Shown here: piece after piece, positions 1 to 6,428 of the stretch
Numbering within the stretch: position 1 is the first letter of the stretch
Layout of the letters: each line of letters opens with the position of its first letter
From: UBA1732 sp045114235
Lineage (GTDB): Bacteria > Verrucomicrobiota > Lentisphaeria > Victivallales > UBA1829
Reading direction: 5' to 3'
Assembly (NCBI GenBank): GCA_045114235.1
Contig: JBGUKB010000143.1
Span: 1 to 13,060, forward strand
DNA: 13,060 bases
The notes under the pieces: generated by a model
Databases searched by the model: none
What the model was told of the DNA's origin: nothing
The model's input: the letters and a program-made list of their open reading frames with translations, nothing else
Translations under genes and position numbers: made by a program

Positions 1-303
1 TTCGAAGGAATCGCCGTGGTCGAGGTGGAGGGCGATCGGGATCACCTTGCCGCCGCCGATCTCGCGGGCGTATTCGACAGCGCCCTGCGCGAGGTAGCGG
101 AGCAGGGTCTGGTTGGCGTAGTTGCGCGCGCCCTTGGAGACCTGAAGGATCACGGGGGATTCTTCTTCGGAGCAGGCGGCGATGATCGCCTGAAGCTGTT
201 CCATGTTGTTGAAGTTGAATGCGGGGATCGCATAGTGGCCGGCCATCGCCTTTTTGAACATGTCGCGGGTGTTGACCAGTCCGAGATCTTTGTAGTTGAC
301 CAT
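1..303 (-). CDS. fba: Class II fructose-1,6-bisphosphate aldolase, N-terminal part (cut by window start)
   Basis: Class II (zinc-dependent) aldolases cleave fructose 1,6-bisphosphate into dihydroxyacetone phosphate and glyceraldehyde 3-phosphate in cytoplasmic glycolysis and gluconeogenesis. The first 101 codons are visible and open MVNYKDLGLVNTR, followed by AIPAFNFNNMEQLQAI (residues 25-40), a family signature. Residues 93-97 read HLDHG: by family comparison D95 is the catalytic acid and H96 a zinc ligand. The remaining zinc ligands lie outside the window. The ATG at 303 is preceded by AGGAAAGGA, a good ribosome binding site, and by a sigma-70-type promoter at 374-351. It points the same way as the RNase HIII gene but is about 400 bases downstream with its own promoter, so it is probably transcribed separately. 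Confidence 0.95.
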   Translation of the reverse strand, partial: MVNYKDLGLVNTRDMFKKAMAGHYAIPAFNFNNMEQLQAIIAACSEEESPVILQVSKGARNYANQTLLRYLAQGAVEYAREIGGGKVIPIALHLDHGDSFE

Positions 304-350
304 ACGGTTATCCTTTCCTATGATTAGGGTTGAAAGAAATCTATCATATC

Positions 351-379
351 AATATAGCACCGCAGAGAGTAAAAAGCAA
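351..379 (-). promoter_or_regulatory. Candidate sigma-70 promoter for the aldolase gene
   Basis: On the minus strand, TTGCTT (379-374) and TATATT (356-351) are separated by exactly 17 bases, about 48 bases before the aldolase ATG. A second -10-like hexamer, TATGAT, lies just downstream. Immediately upstream of the -35 is an AT-rich palindrome (T6C-GA-GA6, 383-398), placed where an UP element would be. Pattern match only. Confidence 0.5.
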
Positions 380-430
380 TCCTTTTTTCGAGAAAAAAAC
401 GGTTTGCGCCCGATTCTTTTTTTTGCAGGA

Positions 431-450
431 CAGCCGGCTCGGACCGGCTG
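431..450. repeat. Perfect 7-bp inverted repeat (hairpin)
   Basis: CAGCCGG (431-437), a 6-base loop, then CCGGCTG (444-450). It is GC-rich inside an otherwise AT-rich spacer. In neither direction does a T-run directly follow the stem, so it is not a canonical intrinsic terminator. It lies upstream of the aldolase promoter on the minus strand. Function unknown. Confidence 0.55.
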
Positions 451-505
451 CCTCGTCCATATCATGAAATCCGCCGATGCAAAGCTGAGATGAAAGAAGA
501 ACGGT

Positions 506-552
506 GAGAATGAACGGCGAGGATGAACGGCGAGGATGAATGGTGAGGAAGG
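506..552. repeat. 13-bp tandem repeat, about 3.5 copies
   Basis: Three 13-bp units lie head to tail at 506-518, 519-531 and 532-544, with consensus GAGGATGAACGGC and one to two changes between units. A partial fourth unit (GAGGAAGG) ends at 552. The strand is purine-rich. It lies in a non-coding stretch, so a simple minisatellite formed by slippage is the plainest reading. Confidence 0.8.
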
Positions 553-585
553 AGCAACCAAGGACAAGGTTGTTCGGATTATCTT

Positions 586-623
586 CAAGTTTCAGTAAAA
601 GGTACCGTTTTTACTGAAACTTG
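586..623. repeat. Perfect 15-bp inverted repeat with 8-base centre
   Basis: CAAGTTTCAGTAAAA (586-600) is matched perfectly by its reverse complement at 609-623, around an 8-base centre that itself begins with the palindrome GGTACC. It sits 78 bases past the rnhC stop on the minus strand. As RNA it would form a long stem, but no T-run follows the stem, so it is either an atypical terminator or 3' end stabiliser, or a DNA dyad bound by a protein. Confidence 0.75.
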
Positions 624-700
624 CGTGTGTATGCGCGTATAAGCTATGCGATACCTTTTGACAGATCCCAGTTTAGCCGTATGTAGTTCGTTCGGACGGA

Positions 701-1630
701 TCAGTCGTCCAGCGGCAGCCCCATCGCCTTCCGCGCCGTTCGGAAGTGCATCTTCGCGAACTTCCGCAGGAGAGGTTCGCCTCCGGACAGGAAGAGCTGC
801 TTCGCTGTCCTGTCGACCTGCGTCCCGGCGCCCTTCGGCAGAGGGCATCCGGCTTCCTCCTCGAGCTTCGCCAGACGCCGCACGAACTCGGCACGCGCCA
901 GGATGGATGCCGCCGCCACGGCGACGTCGCGTTCGCCGCGCGGGAACTGTTCCAGCCGGACTGCGCGCCCGTTTTTGAGCAGGGCATTTTCCACGAGGCG
1001 CTTGTCGCCGAACTGGTCGGAGATCACGTGGCGGCATTCGGGCGCGAATTTGAGCATATTCTCAAGCGCGCGGGCATGTCCCCAGGCGAGGAACCGGTTG
1101 AGGTTGCCGATGGATTCGTAGGTACGGTTGTACGCCTCCGGGCCGATGACCACGACGCCGAACTTGCCGCGGACCGCGGTCTTGACCTGTTCCGCGAGCG
1201 CCGCGATCTTCGAATCGTCCTTGATCGCCTTGGAGTCCCGCACGCCCGCCTTCGCAAGCGCGTCAGCGGTCTCCCGGTCCGCCACGAACACGCACACCAC
1301 GACCAGCGGGCCGAAGAAATCCCCCTTGCCGCTCTCGTCGATGCCCGCGTGCGGATCCCTGAACTCCAGCAGCGGCGGCGGTTCCGATTCGTCCTGTGTC
1401 AGCCCGATCAGCGGTTCCAGCACGAATTCGACGAAATCCCGCGTGCCGGCACCCTGCACGACCAGCTTGCCGGACCGGTACGCCGCCACCTGCGTTTTTT
1501 CCCGCGCGGCCTTGAAGAGCATGTACGGCCCGTCGGAGAACTCCCACGCGGAAATCGTTTCAAGGTTGGCCCGAAGGGCGTTCATCTGGTCTGGCGTCAG
1601 GGTCGCGACGAAACAAGTTTTACCACTCAC
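701..1630 (-). CDS. rnhC: Ribonuclease HIII
   Basis: RNase HIII degrades the RNA strand of RNA-DNA hybrids (R-loops, primers) in the cytoplasm. The 309-residue product has the expected two-part build: an N-terminal TBP-like substrate-binding domain (about residues 1-80), then the RNase H fold with GIDESGKG (96-103; D98 and E99 are metal ligands by family comparison), VRDSK (130-134), ISDQFGDK (203-210; D205 third carboxylate) and the AAASILAR helix. The GIDESGKGDFFGPLV form and the N-terminal extension separate it from RNase HII. I chose GTG at 1630, because AGGA lies nine bases upstream and the protein then opens MSGKTCFVATL; an in-frame TTG at 1663 would add 11 residues but has no ribosome binding site. 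Family length (about 300 residues) fits. Promoter at 1741-1713. Confidence 0.95.
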   Translation of the reverse strand: MSGKTCFVATLTPDQMNALRANLETISAWEFSDGPYMLFKAAREKTQVAAYRSGKLVVQGAGTRDFVEFVLEPLIGLTQDESEPPPLLEFRDPHAGIDESGKGDFFGPLVVVCVFVADRETADALAKAGVRDSKAIKDDSKIAALAEQVKTAVRGKFGVVVIGPEAYNRTYESIGNLNRFLAWGHARALENMLKFAPECRHVISDQFGDKRLVENALLKNGRAVRLEQFPRGERDVAVAAASILARAEFVRRLAKLEEEAGCPLPKGAGTQVDRTAKQLFLSGGEPLLRKFAKMHFRTARKAMGLPLDD

Positions 1631-1681
1631 GGCGGCGGTTCCTATATCGGGTTGAAAAGGCAAAAAGGGGCGGAAACTGGC

Positions 1682-1697
1682 TTTTTTTTAAAAAAAA
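1682..1697. repeat. T8A8 palindrome in divergent intergenic region
   Basis: Eight T followed by eight A, between rnhC and the secreted-protein gene. It lies upstream of the plus-strand promoter and within the predicted early transcript of rnhC. Similar T-run/A-run palindromes occur at 383-398 and 7239-7259, also near gene starts. Confidence 0.6.
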
Positions 1698-1712
1698 TGT
1701 CAAAACTTTTCT

Positions 1713-1741
1713 ATTATAGCTTGAAAACTCGCAAGAATCAA
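1713..1741 (-). promoter_or_regulatory. Strong sigma-70 promoter for rnhC
   Basis: On the minus strand TTGATT (1741-1736) and a perfect TATAAT (1718-1713) are 17 bases apart. This is the best promoter match in the window. It implies a 5' leader of about 75 bases that contains the T8A8 tract. It overlaps the plus-strand promoter at 1721-1749 almost completely. Confidence 0.65.
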
Positions 1742-1749
1742 GTTAAAGT
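1721..1749 (+). promoter_or_regulatory. Candidate sigma-70 promoter for the secreted-protein gene
   Basis: TTGAAA (1721-1726) and TAAAGT (1744-1749) are 17 bases apart. The -10 is weaker (4 of 6) than that of the opposing rnhC promoter, and the two overlap face to face. A leader of about 80 bases would precede the ATG at 1837. Confidence 0.4.
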
Positions 1750-1836
1750 ATGAATGTTTCCCGTGTTTTTTCGGAATTTCGACCGGGAAACGCATTATCC
1801 GTACGATCCATGAACCGCATATAAGGAATAACGACG

Positions 1837-3789
1837 ATGAAGAACACAACATGGGTTTTTGGAAGCATGCTCGCCGCAGGCTGCGTGCTGTTGTCCGTCC
1901 CCGTGGCCGCCCAGGGCAATTTCCCGCAGGGGATGCCGCAGGGAATGCCGCAGGGCAATTTCCCGCAGGGGATGCCGCAGGGAATGGGGCGCGGTCCCGG
2001 ATTCCAGCAGGCAGGCGCGCCGGGCAGAGTCAATCCGGCCGGAACGGCCACCCCCGCGGCGGCGACCGACAAGGCGAATTCCGCGACAAAAACGAATACC
2101 GCCAGGAGCGACAAGGCGGCGCTCGAAGCGGCGAAATACCAGCTGTCGAACCACCGCACCGGCCTCATCAAGACCACGATCGACGGCTACGCGTCCTCCG
2201 AGGACCTCACCGATCCGGGCATCGTCCGTTCCATCAACGCGGACATTGAGAAAAACATGCCGCTCGTGCCGTCCGTCCCCCTCGAAAATGCGGACCTTCA
2301 GGCGTTGAACGACCAGGCCAGGAAGATCGTCGAACAGGATTACGGCTCCGACGACAAGAAGTATCAGAGCATCATGGAAGCCCGTGCCGCGGACGAGATC
2401 CCGCTCTACAAGATCGGCGACAAAGTCGTCGTGAACTACAACATGGGGCCGAAGCACTTCTCCGTCAAGGGCACGCTCTACCGCGTCACGGAGAAATCCA
2501 TCACGGTCGAGGACAAGATCATCAACCTCATCGACCTCAACGACGAGACCCGCGCAAAGTTCGACCCCCAGAAGAACAAATACATGCGCGCACAGTACGT
2601 CGAGAAAAACCTCCAGCGCCTGGCGCGTGAAAAGGCCGACAAGATCCTGTCCACGGCCGACAAGCTCAAAGGCGAGATCTTCAAGCGCAACGAGACCGCC
2701 GGCTACATCTACGATCCGCTGGCAGGAACATGGTCCACAGCGCAGGAGATCTCGAATAACTACATCGACCGCGTCGTGAAGGAAAAAGCCAGACAGCCGA
2801 AGCCGAAAACGACCGCCCAGACCAAGATCGACGACGACGGTTTCGACGATTTCCCCGAAGACAATGGCCGGAGCGCCGCGCCCGCCACGAATGCTGACGC
2901 CGAAAAGACGTCTGCGGCACAGACCGCCGCGGTCATCCCGGTCAACGACGCCATCAAGCTCGAAGACAACGAAGAATCCCAGGCGAAATACGAGGCCGTC
3001 ATCGCCAAGGCGGAGAACCAGCAGAAGGACGCGAACGAAAACTACGCCGGCATCGACGCCGACTGCGGCTACAAAAAGGCCTGCTGGGGATTCACCATCG
3101 CCGACACCCGCTACGCACTCTGGCATGAACCCGAATTCCCGCACATCGAGCCTGCGCTCGGGCGCGACGTCATCACCTTCCCGCCCGAAGGGCTGGACGT
3201 CGGCATCGCCGGCGAGCCCGACACCATCGACCTCGTTTACGTTTCCAACAGCCTCTCCAAGGTCGTCTACATGATGAAGGACTGCTCCAGGCAGGACTTC
3301 CTCCGCTTCAAAGACGCCCTCACCGAGCAGTACGGCCACGCAGCCGAGGACAAGGGCGTGAACTCCGCCGCGTTCACGAACATCTTCACCGGCAAGACCA
3401 AGCCGCAGCAGATCGCCGACGCCGACGAGATCGAGGCTGCGCAGGCAGCCGTGAAAAACGCCGAAAAAGCGTTCAACAAGGCAGAGGCCGACCTGAAGAA
3501 GGCCGACGACGATGACCGCAGCGAGCTTCAGGAAGCACGCGACCAGGCCGCTTCCGCCCTGAAGGAAGCCATCGCCAAGGCCGAAACGTTCGAGAACGCC
3601 GTTTCCTCCGACAGCCTCCCCTACGTCTATTCCCGTGTCAAGCTCGCGAAGGACAACGAAGGCCAGACCGTTCTTCCCTATACCTTCAACTGGAAGGGAC
3701 AGAACGTCTCCGGCACCCTCGTCTTCTACTACGACAAGGCGAAGGACAAAGTCACCAGCCTCGTCTTCGCCAAGGAATACAAAAAGTAA
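1837..3789 (+). CDS. Secreted protein of unknown function with a Gln-Gly-Met-Pro repeat and helical insertion
   Basis: I do not recognise this 650-residue protein. It has a signal peptide (residues 1-25, likely cut after VAA), so it is exported; a lipoprotein reading (LAAGC, C16) is possible but less canonical. Residues 26-51 are a low-complexity QGNFPQGMP repeat coded by two near-identical 39-bp units, followed by an Ala/Thr-rich linker. Residues 190-235 (KIGDKVVVNY... VEDKIINLIDL) look like a small beta barrel. An acidic hinge lies at 330-343. Residues 410-500 and 591-650 look like two halves of one alpha/beta domain, split by an Ala/Lys/Glu-rich coiled-coil stretch (about 526-590). Three cysteines (410, 416, 483) follow the hinge. 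ATG at 1837 has AAGGAA upstream. It is a single-gene unit ended by a strong terminator. A structural or envelope-associated periplasmic role is only a guess. Confidence 0.85.
   Translation: MKNTTWVFGSMLAAGCVLLSVPVAAQGNFPQGMPQGMPQGNFPQGMPQGMGRGPGFQQAGAPGRVNPAGTATPAAATDKANSATKTNTARSDKAALEAAKYQLSNHRTGLIKTTIDGYASSEDLTDPGIVRSINADIEKNMPLVPSVPLENADLQALNDQARKIVEQDYGSDDKKYQSIMEARAADEIPLYKIGDKVVVNYNMGPKHFSVKGTLYRVTEKSITVEDKIINLIDLNDETRAKFDPQKNKYMRAQYVEKNLQRLAREKADKILSTADKLKGEIFKRNETAGYIYDPLAGTWSTAQEISNNYIDRVVKEKARQPKPKTTAQTKIDDDGFDDFPEDNGRSAAPATNADAEKTSAAQTAAVIPVNDAIKLEDNEESQAKYEAVIAKAENQQKDANENYAGIDADCGYKKACWGFTIADTRYALWHEPEFPHIEPALGRDVITFPPEGLDVGIAGEPDTIDLVYVSNSLSKVVYMMKDCSRQDFLRFKDALTEQYGHAAEDKGVNSAAFTNIFTGKTKPQQIADADEIEAAQAAVKNAEKAFNKAEADLKKADDDDRSELQEARDQAASALKEAIAKAETFENAVSSDSLPYVYSRVKLAKDNEGQTVLPYTFNWKGQNVSGTLVFYYDKAKDKVTSLVFAKEYKK
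1912..1989 (+). repeat. Two 39-bp direct repeats inside the secreted-protein gene
   Basis: Units 1912-1950 and 1951-1989 are identical over 36 bp and differ only in the last codon (CCG against GGG). They encode QGNFPQGMPQGMP and QGNFPQGMPQGMG. Near-perfect identity at the DNA level, including third codon positions, points to a recent duplication. The unit is a multiple of three, so copy-number change would keep the frame. Confidence 0.9.
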
Positions 3790-3816
3790 TTCCCGGCACA
3801 TTCAGGCAATCCCGTC

Positions 3817-3850
3817 CGGACGGACCGCGCAGGTCCGCCCGTTTTTTTTT
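3817..3850 (+). terminator. Intrinsic terminator after the secreted-protein gene
   Basis: A 10-bp stem (3817-3826 with 3832-3841, CGGACC core paired with GGTCCG, a single A-C mismatch) has a 5-base loop and is followed directly by nine T. It begins 27 bases after the stop codon. Confidence 0.9.
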
Positions 3851-3878
3851 GTCCGCGCCAAGAAAAGAAAGATGAAGA

Positions 3879-3906
3879 TTGTCATATATAACATTTTGTT
3901 CATAAT
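3879..3906 (+). promoter_or_regulatory. Candidate promoter of the phage-derived block
   Basis: TTGTCA (3879-3884) and CATAAT (3901-3906) are 16 bases apart, each 5 of 6 to the sigma-70 consensus, in an AT-rich stretch. It lies downstream of the preceding terminator and about 80 bases before the first phage-like ATG, so the block can be expressed on its own in the host. Confidence 0.5.
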
Positions 3907-3985
3907 ACATTTATGATTCCGCTGCGTCCGTTTTTTCCGGTTCGGCCCCTTTTTTAAGAGACCAGCTCAAAAACAAGGAGGGACC

Positions 3986-4612
3986 ATGGGCTTGCCCCGA
4001 AAGAACAAGAAATCGAAACAGCCTTCCCAGTTCGGACGCCTCCCGTTCCGGCTCCGTTACCGGATCGCATGCCTGCTGCTGGAAGGCGCGACCAGCCAGG
4101 CCGTGCTCGCCAATCCCGAAGTCGCGGGAACGCTGAGCTCGCTCGGCCTGACCTTGACGGCGGCGGCCGTCACGCGCTTCAGGAGCACGCGCGAGTTCAA
4201 GACCATCGCGGAGGAACGGGAAAAGGTGCATCTGGCGTACGAGGAGGTCCGGCTGTCCGCCGCGCTGCTCCGCGACTGCGAGGCGACGAGCGCCATCGCG
4301 GAGGAACTCAAGATCGACCTGCTGAAGCTCGTCCGCGAATGCACCGACGCCACGACCGACGACCCGAAGACGATCGAACGGCTCGTGCGCTCGGCCGTCA
4401 CGCTGTCGAAGTCCGTCTCGGACGGCCAGAACACCGTCCTGCGGAAACGCGTCGCCGCACTGTCCGAGGAAAACGTGCGCCTGCGCGAGGCGCTCGAACG
4501 CGCCCGGATGCAGTACAACGAACTGCTCGACCGGCGCCGGGACGAATGGTCCCGCGTGGACGGCGCCGAGGTCGCCGACCGCCTGTCCTCGATCCTGGGA
4601 ATCAAACCGTAA
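3986..4612 (+). CDS. Mu gp27-like (DUF3486-type) phage protein, candidate small terminase subunit
   Basis: The 208-residue protein starts with a basic tail (MGLPRKNKKSKQ), then a short helical DNA-binding-like section beginning FGRLPFRLRYRIACLLLEG and ending AAAVTRFRSTREF (about residues 16-72). The rest is almost entirely helical and charged, with a heptad-like segment at about 150-185 (LRKRVAALSEENVRLREALERAR). This layout resembles the DUF3486 family, which includes Mu gp27. In such phages the protein recognises DNA for packaging with the large terminase. The adjacent clear Mu gp29-like portal gene supports the call. Start: ATG at 3986 with AAGGAGG just upstream, the strongest ribosome binding site in the window. 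The gene for the large terminase, which should follow, is missing: only 39 bases separate this gene from the portal gene. Another helical DNA-binding phage protein is the alternative. Confidence 0.6.
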   Translation: MGLPRKNKKSKQPSQFGRLPFRLRYRIACLLLEGATSQAVLANPEVAGTLSSLGLTLTAAAVTRFRSTREFKTIAEEREKVHLAYEEVRLSAALLRDCEATSAIAEELKIDLLKLVRECTDATTDDPKTIERLVRSAVTLSKSVSDGQNTVLRKRVAALSEENVRLREALERARMQYNELLDRRRDEWSRVDGAEVADRLSSILGIKP

Positions 4613-4651
4613 ACCCGTCACTTCAACTTAAAAACGATAAGGAATCCGATC

Positions 4652-5884
4652 ATGAAAATGAAACACTCCGACCGAACCGCCGCGGGAAACGGCGGCATGC
4701 CCGTTCCGGGCCGCTGGATCGCCTCCGAACCCGGAGACCGCGCCCGCTGGCTCCAGACCTCCGAATACACGCCCGCGAACGTCTCGCGCATCCTGGAGGC
4801 CGCGAACGAGGGCGACATCGCGGAACTCGCCATCGCCGCCCGCGAGATCCAGGAACGCAACTGGGAAGTCATCCTGGCGATGCAGGTGCGGAAAAGCGCG
4901 CTGACCGGCCTCGACTGGAGCGTCGATCCCGGCGACGAACGTCCGGCCTCGAAGGAAGCCGCGCAGGCATTTGAAGCCGCGCTGAAGGGATCTGGCGGCG
5001 AAGCCGGGCTCGCGTCCTTCCACGAACTCGTCGACCACCTGATGGACGCCGTGATCGCGCCGCTGTCCGCCGCCGAGATCGTCTGGAGCGCGGGCGGCTC
5101 GCTGGCGGGATTCCGCCCCGTTGGCGCGTGGCATTTCACGTTCCGCAACTCGGAAACGCCCCTGCTCGTGACGGACGACAACCACGCGGGCGTCCCCCTG
5201 CCCCCGGCGAAGTTCATCGTCCACACGCACGGCGGCGCGGGCGATCCCGCGCGCGCCGGCCTCATCCGCACGCTCATCTGGCTCCATGTCTTCCAGAACT
5301 ACCCGGTGAAGGACCTCGTGTCGTTCGTCGAACGATACGGGATGCCGTTCGTGGTGGCGAAGGTCGACCGCAGCGCATGGGAAAATGAACGCGGCGTGAT
5401 GCGGAACCTGATCCGCAGCTTCGGGCCGAACGGCGGCGGCGTGTTCACGAAGTCGACCGAGCTGGAGCTCCTGCAGGCGTCGAACTCGGGCGGCGACGTC
5501 TACTTCAAGCTTCTGGAGTACACCTCGAAGGCGATTACGAAGGTCATCCTCGGCCAGCTCGCCAGCTCCTCGGAATCCGGCGGACTCTCCGGCGGCGACG
5601 CGCAGTCCCGCGTTCGCGGCGACCTGCTGGAAGCCGACGCACGCGCGATCGAATCGACCGTCCGTTCCCAGCTCGCTGTCCCCTGGACCAAGTTCAATTT
5701 CGGCGACGCGGCGGCCGTGCCGGTCCTCCGGTTCCGCAACTCCGCGCAGGAGGACCGCGCCGTCTTCGCGGGCATCGTCGAGACGCTTCACCGCGCCGGA
5801 CTCGACGCCGATCCCGCGGAGATCTCCGCCCGGTTCGGGATCTCGCTGAAGCGCGCCGAAAACACGCCGGAGGTGCGCCAATGA
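4652..5884 (+). CDS. Mu gp29-like portal protein (DUF935 family)
   Basis: Portal proteins form the dodecameric ring through which phage DNA enters and leaves the capsid. The match to the Mu gp29 family is clear: GLIRTLIW (203-210) followed by VFQNYPVKDLVSFVERYGMPF (about 213-233), and SKAITKVILG (292-301), where Mu has the corresponding GLVRTLIW, FKNYSVRDF, EIYGLP and KAISKAILG. The N-terminal part (TPANVSRILEAANEGDIAEL) also follows the family. At 410 residues it is roughly 100 shorter than Mu gp29, and the shortfall is at the C-terminus. No frameshift or internal stop is seen. ATG at 4652 has AAGGAA upstream. The stop overlaps the next gene as ATGA. Base composition matches the chromosome, so the transfer is either old or from a similar host. 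Confidence 0.9.
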   Translation: MKMKHSDRTAAGNGGMPVPGRWIASEPGDRARWLQTSEYTPANVSRILEAANEGDIAELAIAAREIQERNWEVILAMQVRKSALTGLDWSVDPGDERPASKEAAQAFEAALKGSGGEAGLASFHELVDHLMDAVIAPLSAAEIVWSAGGSLAGFRPVGAWHFTFRNSETPLLVTDDNHAGVPLPPAKFIVHTHGGAGDPARAGLIRTLIWLHVFQNYPVKDLVSFVERYGMPFVVAKVDRSAWENERGVMRNLIRSFGPNGGGVFTKSTELELLQASNSGGDVYFKLLEYTSKAITKVILGQLASSSESGGLSGGDAQSRVRGDLLEADARAIESTVRSQLAVPWTKFNFGDAAAVPVLRFRNSAQEDRAVFAGIVETLHRAGLDADPAEISARFGISLKRAENTPEVRQ

Positions 5885-6342
5885 ACGCCGCCACGCTCAC
5901 CGTCGCGAACGCCCTGAAAGCCGTCGTCGCCGATACGTTTCCCGCCGTCGGGTTCGTGACCGCCGGAACGCCGGAAACGGCGGTCCAGGCCAGGTCCCTG
6001 CCCGCCGGGCTCCGTCCGCCCTGCGTGCTCATCCTCGCGGGCGACGGCATCTACACGGACAGCACGCTCACGCGCCGCCAGCTGTTCCACCTGATCCTGG
6101 TCGACGTGCTGGCGGGGACCAACGACGCCCGGACAGCCGCCGCGCTCGGCAGGTTCGACGCGCTTCAGGAACTGTTCCCGGCCGAGGGGCTTCAGTCCGG
6201 CGACGCCGTGTTCATCCCGGAGTCGTTCCGGTTTCTGGACTGCCCGGACGGCCGTGCGGCGGCGTGCCTGACGGTCGCCGCGCTGTCTCCGTCGGAAACG
6301 TCGGCAAGTTCCGTTTCCGGTTCGACGGCTTCGCCGCACTGA
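5881..6342 (+). CDS. Small phage-type protein, possibly Gp37-like or tail-terminator fold
   Basis: The 153-residue product is not firmly recognised. Its start codon overlaps the portal stop (ATGA), so the two are translationally coupled and belong to one phage block. The pattern is an N-terminal helix (LTVANALKAVVADTF), a PPCVLILAGDG strand, then RRQLFHLILVDVLAG and a helix (ALGRFDALQELF). This resembles the short alpha/beta proteins of phage head-tail joining and tail termination, including the Mu gp37 type (DUF1834). In Mu that gene is far from the portal gene, so if the call is right a large internal deletion has joined them. The last 15 residues are Ser/Thr-rich and may be a degraded or added tail. 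Alternatives are a Mu gp36-type or unrelated protein. Confidence 0.45.
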   Translation: MNAATLTVANALKAVVADTFPAVGFVTAGTPETAVQARSLPAGLRPPCVLILAGDGIYTDSTLTRRQLFHLILVDVLAGTNDARTAAALGRFDALQELFPAEGLQSGDAVFIPESFRFLDCPDGRAAACLTVAALSPSETSASSVSGSTASPH

Positions 6343-6369
6343 GCACAAACCGCCTCACGCAAAAAAACT

Positions 6370-6411
6370 AACGCACAGTTGTTTGCCAGTCAAACAGCCG
6401 TGCGTTTTTTT
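6370..6411. terminator. Bidirectional terminator between the phage block and the lipoprotein gene
   Basis: A long hairpin (ACGCAC at 6371-6376 with GTGCGT at 6400-6405; inner TGTTTG with CAAACA; a single A-C mismatch and one G-T pair; 5-base loop) has seven T on its right (6405-6411) and seven A on its left (6361-6367). It can therefore stop transcription of the plus-strand phage block and of the convergent minus-strand lipoprotein gene. Confidence 0.88.
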
Positions 6412-6428
6412 GTATCCTCGAACAAAGC

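Larger units (their letters stand above)
304..700. other. 397-base non-coding region between fba and rnhC
   Basis: No reading frame here has a ribosome binding site or a recognisable product. The stretch holds the aldolase promoter (351-379), an AT-rich palindrome (383-398), a perfect 7-bp-stem hairpin (431-450), a 13-bp tandem repeat (506-552) and a perfect 15-bp inverted repeat (586-623). A canonical terminator with a T-run after the stem was not found for rnhC; the 586-623 dyad is the nearest structure downstream of its stop. Confidence 0.7.

Noticed and set aside
431..450. Intrinsic terminator
   Set aside because: The stem is perfect, but no T-run directly follows it in either direction.
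506..552. CRISPR array
   Set aside because: Repeat units are 13 bp and directly adjacent with no spacers, and there are no cas genes in the window.
349..588. A 79-codon minus-strand frame in the fba-rnhC spacer
   Set aside because: No ribosome binding site, it runs through the tandem repeat and the aldolase promoter, and its composition is not protein-like.
1795..3801. A 668-codon open frame on the minus strand, opposite the secreted-protein gene
   Set aside because: It mirrors the coding frame opposite, contains no recognisable domain and is Val/Leu/Asp/Arg-rich as expected from reading GC-rich codons backwards. The plus strand has the signal peptide, ribosome binding site and terminator.
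4628..5881. A 417-codon minus-strand frame opposite the portal gene, plus similar long shadows opposite ftsW, murG, rnhC and the sugar kinase
   Set aside because: All coincide with well-supported genes and show no family motif.
3851..6428. Complete Mu-like prophage or transposable element
   Set aside because: No transposase, integrase, repressor, large terminase or capsid gene, and I could not find terminal repeats or a target-site duplication at the edges of the block.
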